Shown here one piece after another: positions 6,801 to 11,016 of a DNA stretch of 11,016 bases. Every line of letters starts with the position of its first letter. Within the stretch, counting starts at the first letter, position 1. Origin of the DNA: Candidatus Pacearchaeota archaeon (lineage in GTDB: Archaea; Nanobdellota; Nanobdellia; Pacearchaeales; GW2011-AR1). Below the pieces are notes generated by a model. It saw nothing but the letters and a program-made list of their open reading frames with translations. It was not told where the DNA came from and ran no database searches. The position numbers and the translations under genes were made by a program. Where the stretch lies: assembly GCA_015520065.1 (NCBI GenBank), contig WAQV01000096.1, forward strand, positions 1 to 11,016, read 5' to 3'.

Positions 6801-7295
6801 CTCTCTTACTTGAGTTGGAGTTAGTTTTCTTTTTCCAAGGTAAAATGTTGTTGGCTTCTCAAGTTTTACTTTCTCTTTTTCAGCTCTGCAATGAGGACAC
6901 ACTCTTGCATCTTTTGCTTTCTTCGCTCTCTGTGTTGGAGTGTATTTTCCAAGCTCCTTGTCAGCAATCATTAATTTACCGCAGTCATGGCAGAAACATC
7001 TTAATCCCATTTCTATCAGAGGGACATATTTCAAGTGGATTACAGGTCTTGCAAGGTCAATCCTTCCTGGATGTCCTAAGCACTCTTTAAGACCTCCACC
7101 GCAAGTTCTGCAGACAACTCCAGGGTCTATAGCCCCAAGCCTTAAATCCATTAAACCTCCGTCAACAGGATACCCATCAATATCATAAAGTTCAGGAGTT
7201 ATTATCTTTGCTGCTGACAGCTTTTTTATCTGCTCTGGGCTTAACAGTGCAAACTGCAACTCTCCTACTTTCTTTTTTATTGGTTTTGTCATCAT
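3801..7295 (-). CDS. rpoA: DNA-directed RNA polymerase largest subunit, A' and A'' fused
   Basis: This is the catalytic largest subunit (Rpo1). In most archaea it is split into A' (about 880 aa) and A'' (about 390 aa); here it is one chain of 1164 residues. Visible in order are zinc site C62-C65-C72-H75, zinc site C102-C105-C133-C136, RIRKNLAGKRVNYSARTVISPDP (291-313), the Mg-binding NADFDGD with D437, D439 and D441, a funnel region (680-710), the bridge helix (745-780), the trigger loop with H844, and the A'' C-terminal part (SNDFYEVASVFGIEAARN, then DIRHLKLIADAMT, then PVPVGTG at 1126-1132). A Lys/Glu-rich tail follows. Only ten residues separate YGDDGLD (801-807) from the A'' core KIDPGEAIG, so the usual sequence around the split site is missing. 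ATG 7295 is followed at once by a second ATG, 7292. The start lies 5 nt after the rpoB stop without a Shine-Dalgarno site, so coupling to rpoB translation is likely. The nusA and ribosomal genes that often follow in archaea are absent. Confidence 0.96.
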   Translation of the reverse strand: MMTKPIKKKVGELQFALLSPEQIKKLSAAKIITPELYDIDGYPVDGGLMDLRLGAIDPGVVCRTCGGGLKECLGHPGRIDLARPVIHLKYVPLIEMGLRCFCHDCGKLMIADKELGKYTPTQRAKKAKDARVCPHCRAEKEKVKLEKPTTFYLGKRKLTPTQVREILVNIPDEELKKVGVNPSTCRPEWAVLTSLLVPAVTVRPSIILETGERSEDDLTHKLSDIIRANQRLWENLNAGAPEVIIEDLWELLQFHVTTFFDNTVAGIPPARHRSGQPLKTITERIKGKEGRIRKNLAGKRVNYSARTVISPDPFLEINEVGIPYEIAKIVTVAETVNDLNIKKMKELIMRGDEYPGANYVIRPDGKRKKIMPELKEELINELEPGYRVERHLQDGDIVLFNRHPSLHRGSLMAHYVKVLPGKTFRLHPLVTFPYNADFDGDEMNIHSPQTEEARAEAKTLLDVKKNLISPKNNTNLLGCDADALTGGYLLSIGNFSREYANQLLFRAGVEAAIHKKTVSGTEIFSEILPKINFSNDSVKIKDGKIVEGYIDKNSFGSEDGELIDFLDKEVGREKTLETLKRAFNLGKTYLSDRGITISVEDFDIDERIVNLSNEIIKKAEKKTEEIIEKYEKGELELIPGKTLEESREIRILQALNEVRTKIGDIVKKEFPETNPVSHMIKSGGGGNILNITQMACCVGQQALWGKRIEIGYKHRTLSFFKKGELSPISRGFIYSSFIKGLRPDEFFFGAITGRDSLMDTALRTPKSGYLYRRLANALQDMRVEYDETVRDSNNSIIQFKYGDDGLDVSKVHIKGKIDPGEAIGIVTAQSFGEPSTQMALNVFHMAGVQEMQITEGLPRLIEIFDARKKPSSPKMEIYLKKEYNNEKDAKTLAEKIKEVKLKEVSSEININFTDKRIEIILDKSALRKTHTSLKKIVDKLNSLGFKAKEKDDSIILNLSADVSFKDIFKVKEKLKDTIVSGIKGVEQVIISKRERDFVVITLGTNLKEIVNFKEVDKDRVMSNDFYEVASVFGIEAARNLIIDEVKKVINTQGLDIDIRHLKLIADAMTNTGEIKGITRMGIIALKSSILARATFETPVKQFVNATIKGSKDRLSSVIENIILNQPVPVGTGLPGLLVKVIGPLIKKEEDKKTAEKEVVEQVNK

Positions 7296-7300
7296 TTTAG

Positions 7301-10300
7301 TTATTCATATTTGCTTTTTAATTTAAAGTTTGTGTGAATATGCAGTCCTTGCAGCTCTTCAATTAAAAGTTTAAAGGCATAGGAAACCTCTACAGGCTCT
7401 GCTTCCTCGCTGCTGCACAAAGGACAAACAATCTTTCTTCTTATATTGTCTTTTATTGCTATTGCTCCACATTTTGAGCATATGTGCAATATAACCTTGT
7501 CTGAATCATATCTTTCTTTCAATAACAGTGAAGCTCCGTGTGCGACCAAAGCCTGCTGCTCCATTTCTCCGAGCCTTAGAGCTCCTCCACGAGCTCTTCC
7601 CTCAATAGGCTGTCTTGTCAATAAAGCTACTTTTCCTGAAGACCTTCCATGGATTTTGTTTGCAACCATATATTTAAGCTTTAGATAATAAAGATTTCCT
7701 ACAAAAATCTTTGCCTCCATTCTCTCACCTGTAATTCCATTATACATTGTCTCTTTTCCGTCAAATCTGAATCCAAGCTCTTTAAGCTGTTCTTCAAGCT
7801 CTTTTTTGCTTTCTCCTGAAAAAGGAGTTCCGTCAATAGTCTCTCCTTTAAGGCAGCCGACTTTTCCTGCCAGCAGTTCAAGAAGATAACCTACAGTCAT
7901 ACGGCTTGGAAGTCCGTGAGGATTGAATATAATGTCTGGCCTTATTCCAGATGCAGTAAAAGGAACATCTTCTTCAGGAACAATCAATCCTATAACACCT
8001 TTCTGTCCGTGAGAGGTTGCAAATTTGTCTCCAAGTTCCGGGATTCTTAAATCACGGGTTTTAACATGAACAACTCTGTTTCCTTCGCTGTCTTTTGTTA
8101 TAAATACTGCATCAACTGTTCCTTTCTCCTCCTGTCTCATAGTTACACTTGATTCTTTCTTTGTTCTTACTATTATCTCTCTTGCCTCTGAAAGGAACTT
8201 TGGAGGAGACATTTTTCCTATAAGCACCTCACCTTCATCAACATCTGCCTCAGGGAACACAATTCCATCTTTTTCTAGCCATTGATAACTTGCCTCTGTT
8301 CTGTATCCAGAAGTGTCTTTGTCTGGAACAGCAATAATATCTCTTAAACCTCCAGCATAATTCATCTCTACAGCAGAATAAGGCCTGTAATAAAAGCTTC
8401 TTCCAACTCCTCTGTCAAGGCTTCCCTTATTAAATACTAAAGCATCATCCATATTGTATCCTTCATAAGTCATAATTGCAACTACAAGATTTTGTCCTGC
8501 AGGATAAGTATTAAGAGTGTCATATACAAAACTTCTAACTATTGGTTTTTGAGGATACTGAAGAACGCTTACATCAGTATCAAGCCTGCAGAAGTAGTTA
8601 GCTGCATATAATCCTAAAGCCTGCTTTTGGGTTTTACTACCTCTGTTTAATCTTGAACTCTGGTCATGGTTTCCGTAAGGAACAAGGCTTGTAACAACTC
8701 CAAGAAGGTCCATTGAATCTATCTCCAAGTGAGTGTGTTCAGGTGTTAACTCCTCTTCATACAGAGCTACAAGAGCGTTTTCCTCTTCTGCAGCATCAAG
8801 GTACTCAATTATTCCTTCTTTAATTAAATCATTCCATTTCATCTCTCCTTTTTCAAGCTTTAGGAGATGTTCCTGCTTTAACCTTGGAACTCCCTTGTCT
8901 GCTATTATTAAAGGTCTCATTGCTCTTCCTGGCTCTGTAGAGATAAAGATAATTCCAAAGTCATTGTCGTGCCTTATGCTCATGTGCAGAGGCAGCTCTC
9001 CTGACCTTCTCCTTTCACGAAGTCTTGTTACAAAGCTTTCAGCAGAGTTGCTTTCAATAGAACCTATAAACACTCCATTAAAGAATACATCTGTTCCTTC
9101 AACTCCGTCTTTAACAAGCCCTTCTTTTTCCAAAGACTTAATGAATTTGTCACTGTCTAAGTCTGCTCTTGAGGAAATAACGCATAAAATTGCAAGGTTC
9201 TTTCTTAAACCAATTTCTGTTCCTTCAGGAGTTTCAATAGGACAGAATCTTCCATAATGAGTAGGATGAAGAGTTCTTGCCATAATGTTTTCTTGGTCAC
9301 TCGGCAGCATGCTTGAAACTCTTTGAAGCTGGGATATTGTTGCCAAATAATTGGTTTTGTCCATATTCTGGGTAACTCCAGTTCTCTCTCCTGTCCAGCT
9401 TCCTGTAGCAATTGCAGACTCTACTCTATGCGAGAAAAGAGTTGATTTTGCAATTGTTCTTATTGAGAAGAACTTCTTTCTCTTTGTTGATTTTTGAAGA
9501 GAATAAAGTATATCTCTCACAAGAATTCCTAAATTTACTCTAAACAAGCTTGACAATAAATCTCCTGAAAGCCTTACTCTTTTGTTTGCATAATGGTCCT
9601 TGTCTGTTTTTAAAGCTGGATTCTCTTTTGCTATTAAAAACTGTTTAATCAGCTTGCATAAAGTTACAGCTTTTTTCATTCTGTCTTCTTTCTTCTGACC
9701 AATATGAGGGAAAAGATAAGAGTCAATCCTTTGTTTAACTCTGTCTAACACTTCTTTCTTTGTTCCCTGCAATGAGGCTTTCTCAGCAAGATACAGCATT
9801 GCATCTTCAGGAGTTGCAATATTTGCAAACTCATAAAGATTAACAACCAGACTGTCTGTTTCCTTTCCAATGTATCTTGCAATGTCAGCCTCTTTTGTCA
9901 TGCCTAAAGCTTTCAGTATTACAATTGCAGGAACCTCCTTAAATCTGCTGAAAGAAACCTCAAAGATTCCTTCTTTTCCTTCGGATATAATTACAGGTAT
10001 TCTGTAAGTCCCTCTTAAAGAAAAAAGTCTTAAAATTGGATTTCCCTTGCTGTCCTCCTCTATAAAAGGCTGATTTTCCGCAAGGTCCTCAGCCATTACC
10101 ATTACTCTTTCATTTCCATTGATTATGAAATATCCTCCAGGGTCTTTAGGGTCTGAGTAATTTTTTATAAGTTCCTCGTCTGACATACCATAAGTGTTGC
10201 ATGCCTTGCTCTTTACCATTATCGGTATTCTTCCTATCTCAACAATATCTGAATCTACTTCATTTCCTCTTTTAACAGTAATTTCTAAAGTTACAGGAGC

Positions 10301-10564
10301 AGAATAAGTTAGGTTTCTAAGCCTTGCCTCATAAGGCATTATTATTGAAGTACTTCCATCATCTTCTTTTATCTGCGGCTTTCCTACCTTGATTTTTCCA
10401 AGCTTAATCTCAAACTCTCCTTCTTCACTAAAGGATTCAGAAATCTCATCAACAATCTCTTGCATTTTGTGTTCTATAAAGTCATTGAAAGAAACAATGT
10501 TAGACTCAACTAGAGAATGTTCTTCAAGATACCTTTTTACAATAAGATGATTGTCTTTTTTCAT
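7301..10564 (-). CDS. rpoB: DNA-directed RNA polymerase subunit B (unsplit B''/B')
   Basis: This is the second-largest RNA polymerase subunit (Rpo2), which forms the wall, the fork and part of the active centre opposite the A subunit. The 1087 residues form one chain, slightly short of the roughly 1120 of typical archaeal B proteins. Visible landmarks are GGYFIINGNERVMV (143-156), GRFCPIETPEGTEIGLRKNLA (438-458), NMDDALVFNKGSLDRG (704-719), GDKFATSHGQKGV (845-857), NPHGLPSRMTVGYLLELLAGK (881-901), RARGGALRLGEMEQQALVAHG (990-1010) and a C-terminal zinc site C1029-C1032-C1047-C1050. In the HGQKG motif the residue before His is Ser851, where the family normally has Arg. The start lies 2 nt after the rpoH stop with no Shine-Dalgarno site, so the genes are almost certainly co-transcribed and translationally coupled. 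Confidence 0.97.
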   Translation of the reverse strand: MKKDNHLIVKRYLEEHSLVESNIVSFNDFIEHKMQEIVDEISESFSEEGEFEIKLGKIKVGKPQIKEDDGSTSIIMPYEARLRNLTYSAPVTLEITVKRGNEVDSDIVEIGRIPIMVKSKACNTYGMSDEELIKNYSDPKDPGGYFIINGNERVMVMAEDLAENQPFIEEDSKGNPILRLFSLRGTYRIPVIISEGKEGIFEVSFSRFKEVPAIVILKALGMTKEADIARYIGKETDSLVVNLYEFANIATPEDAMLYLAEKASLQGTKKEVLDRVKQRIDSYLFPHIGQKKEDRMKKAVTLCKLIKQFLIAKENPALKTDKDHYANKRVRLSGDLLSSLFRVNLGILVRDILYSLQKSTKRKKFFSIRTIAKSTLFSHRVESAIATGSWTGERTGVTQNMDKTNYLATISQLQRVSSMLPSDQENIMARTLHPTHYGRFCPIETPEGTEIGLRKNLAILCVISSRADLDSDKFIKSLEKEGLVKDGVEGTDVFFNGVFIGSIESNSAESFVTRLRERRRSGELPLHMSIRHDNDFGIIFISTEPGRAMRPLIIADKGVPRLKQEHLLKLEKGEMKWNDLIKEGIIEYLDAAEEENALVALYEEELTPEHTHLEIDSMDLLGVVTSLVPYGNHDQSSRLNRGSKTQKQALGLYAANYFCRLDTDVSVLQYPQKPIVRSFVYDTLNTYPAGQNLVVAIMTYEGYNMDDALVFNKGSLDRGVGRSFYYRPYSAVEMNYAGGLRDIIAVPDKDTSGYRTEASYQWLEKDGIVFPEADVDEGEVLIGKMSPPKFLSEAREIIVRTKKESSVTMRQEEKGTVDAVFITKDSEGNRVVHVKTRDLRIPELGDKFATSHGQKGVIGLIVPEEDVPFTASGIRPDIIFNPHGLPSRMTVGYLLELLAGKVGCLKGETIDGTPFSGESKKELEEQLKELGFRFDGKETMYNGITGERMEAKIFVGNLYYLKLKYMVANKIHGRSSGKVALLTRQPIEGRARGGALRLGEMEQQALVAHGASLLLKERYDSDKVILHICSKCGAIAIKDNIRRKIVCPLCSSEEAEPVEVSYAFKLLIEELQGLHIHTNFKLKSKYE

Positions 10565-10566
10565 TT

Positions 10567-10773
10567 TTATACAACAACTCTGTAATAAACTACAGTTTTA
10601 TCCCCTTCTTTCCTTTCAATTTTTATTATATCCCCAACTTCGCAACCCTCTGGAAGAGCAGGATCATCAAGAAGTATTTTTGGCAACTGAGATTTAGATA
10701 TATTTAGTTTTTTTAACAATTCTTCAGAGTCTTTTTGACTTAGTTTAGAATGTTTTGGCTGTAGAATATGCAT
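10567..10773 (-). CDS. rpoH: DNA-directed RNA polymerase subunit H
   Basis: This is a small archaeal RNA polymerase subunit (Rpo5, homologous to the C-terminal domain of eukaryotic Rpb5) that sits at the lower jaw near downstream DNA. The 68 residues carry the family pattern: an N-terminal PKHSKLSQKDSEELLKKLNI helix, QLPKILLDDPAL, the GDIIKIERKEG turn and a hydrophobic VVYYRVVV end. It is slightly shorter than usual (about 75-85 aa). It is the first gene of the rpoH-rpoB-rpoA operon, in the standard archaeal order. ATG 10773 is the only possible start, because an in-frame stop lies 12 bp upstream. The likely promoter at 10865-10872 gives a 5' UTR of about 69 nt. Confidence 0.93.
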   Translation of the reverse strand: MHILQPKHSKLSQKDSEELLKKLNISKSQLPKILLDDPALPEGCEVGDIIKIERKEGDKTVVYYRVVV

Positions 10774-10780
10774 CTTTATT

Positions 10781-10799
10781 AACTAAAAAGGATTTAGTT
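10781..10799 (-). promoter_or_regulatory. Small hairpin in the rpoH 5' UTR
   Basis: AACTAAA (10781-10787) and TTTAGTT (10793-10799) form a 7-bp inverted repeat with a 5-nt loop. It ends 7 nt before the rpoH start codon on the minus-strand transcript. It is AU-rich and weak, and a role in translation control is speculative. Confidence 0.3.
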
Positions 10800-10864
10800 T
10801 TTCGTCAGGAAAGCCTTGTAAAAAGTTTAACAGCTTAATGATAACAAGATGGAATAAAAGTCGG

Positions 10865-10872
10865 TTTATAAA
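10865..10872 (-). promoter_or_regulatory. TATA box of the RNA polymerase operon
   Basis: TTTATAAA lies inside the 12-bp palindrome GGTTTATAAACC (10863-10874). The minus-strand upstream flank CCGAAAGG resembles a purine-rich BRE better than the plus-strand flank does, which favours transcription toward rpoH. The predicted start is near 10842. Because the core is symmetric, some transcription in the plus direction cannot be excluded. Confidence 0.6.
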
Positions 10873-10922
10873 CCTTTCGGATTTCAGTAAAATAGCATTT
10901 TTCCTAAATAACATAGTTAGTT

Positions 10923-10930
10923 TTTTAAAT
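10923..10930 (+). promoter_or_regulatory. TATA box of the gene at the right edge
   Basis: TTTTAAAT is centred at 10926.5. The standard spacing predicts transcription from about 10953, giving a 17-nt 5' UTR that contains the GAGGAG Shine-Dalgarno site at 10961-10966. Confidence 0.5.
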
Positions 10931-10935
10931 ATCTT

Positions 10936-10964
10936 CCTCTTTTTATTAAAAATACAAAAAGAGG
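10936..10964. repeat. Inverted repeat over the predicted start site of the edge gene
   Basis: CCTCTTTTT (10936-10944) and AAAAAGAGG (10956-10964) are perfect 9-bp arms with an 11-bp spacer. The right arm includes the Shine-Dalgarno sequence of the following gene. If transcription starts near 10953, the left arm is not in the mRNA and the repeat would act as a DNA operator. If it starts further upstream, the arms could pair and hide the ribosome site. Confidence 0.45.
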
Positions 10965-10969
10965 AGAAA

Positions 10970-11016
10970 ATGAGAAAAAACTTTGCTCTAAGATTATCAG
11001 ACAGGATGATTTATAC
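10970..11016 (+). CDS. 5' end of an unidentified gene, cut by the window edge
   Basis: An open frame starts at ATG 10970 and runs to the window edge without a stop (first 15 residues MRKNFALRLSDRMIY). It has a Shine-Dalgarno site GAGGAG (10961-10966), 3 nt from the ATG, and a TATA box at 10923-10930. It is divergent from the RNA polymerase operon. The visible N-terminus is basic and too short to identify. Confidence 0.6.
   Translation, partial: MRKNFALRLSDRMIY

Noticed and set aside
3801..7295. A'/A'' fusion as a simple sequencing or frameshift artefact
   Set aside because: The frame is continuous with coherent family motifs on both sides of the junction. A chance deletion joining two genes in frame at this exact place is possible but less likely than a real fusion.
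8733..9257. 174-codon open frame on the plus strand inside rpoB
   Set aside because: It is a shadow of the conserved rpoB sequence, with no promoter or family resemblance.
1..11016. CRISPR array, insertion sequence, integron, phage or toxin-antitoxin module
   Set aside because: I saw no spaced repeats, transposase or integrase motifs, or recognisable toxin-antitoxin pair on either strand.

Overview
The window looks like about 11 kb of an AT-rich archaeal chromosome. The evidence is an archaeal RNA polymerase operon (rpoH-rpoB-rpoA), TATA/BRE-type promoters, several apparently leaderless genes, a TrmB-family regulator and a tRNA without an encoded CCA. The compact, divergent polymerase, with A' and A'' in one chain, and the style of the TrmB protein suggest a DPANN lineage such as Woesearchaeota or Pacearchaeota. 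That placement is inference and was not tested by phylogeny.

Layout. On the + strand, 32-100 holds a 22-codon leucine-rich leader ORF, followed by leuA (2-isopropylmalate synthase, 129-1673), tRNA-Lys(UUU) (1730-1803) and a ROK-family sugar kinase (1843-2694). The ROK gene converges on a trmB-family regulator (2691-3434, - strand), and the two share a TTAA stop. A divergent intergenic region (3435-3542) carries two mirror-image TATA boxes around a 9+9 bp inverted repeat, and it drives trmB and an unknown 78-residue protein (3543-3779). From 3801 to 10773, on the - strand, lies the polymerase operon in the order rpoH, rpoB (B'' and B' fused) and rpoA (A' and A'' fused). Its genes are 2 and 5 nt apart. 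A 196-bp divergent region follows, and a gene truncated by the window edge starts at 10970.

Most notable is the short ORF upstream of leuA. It begins 26.5 bp from the centre of a perfect ATTTAAAT box, the same distance as in two other leaderless genes here. It ends Leu-Ser-Leu-Ala-Asp-Ser-Leu-Ala-Leu-Leu-Leu-stop, only 28 nt before leuA. leuA itself has no TATA box at the expected distance and no Shine-Dalgarno site. This looks like an amino-acid-sensing leader peptide (attenuator) for leucine biosynthesis in an archaeon.

Second in interest is the polymerase. A' and A'' are joined through a junction of only about ten residues, so the sequence that normally surrounds the archaeal split point is missing. 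Several usually invariant residues around the active centre also appear substituted.

No CRISPR array, insertion sequence or phage gene was seen.
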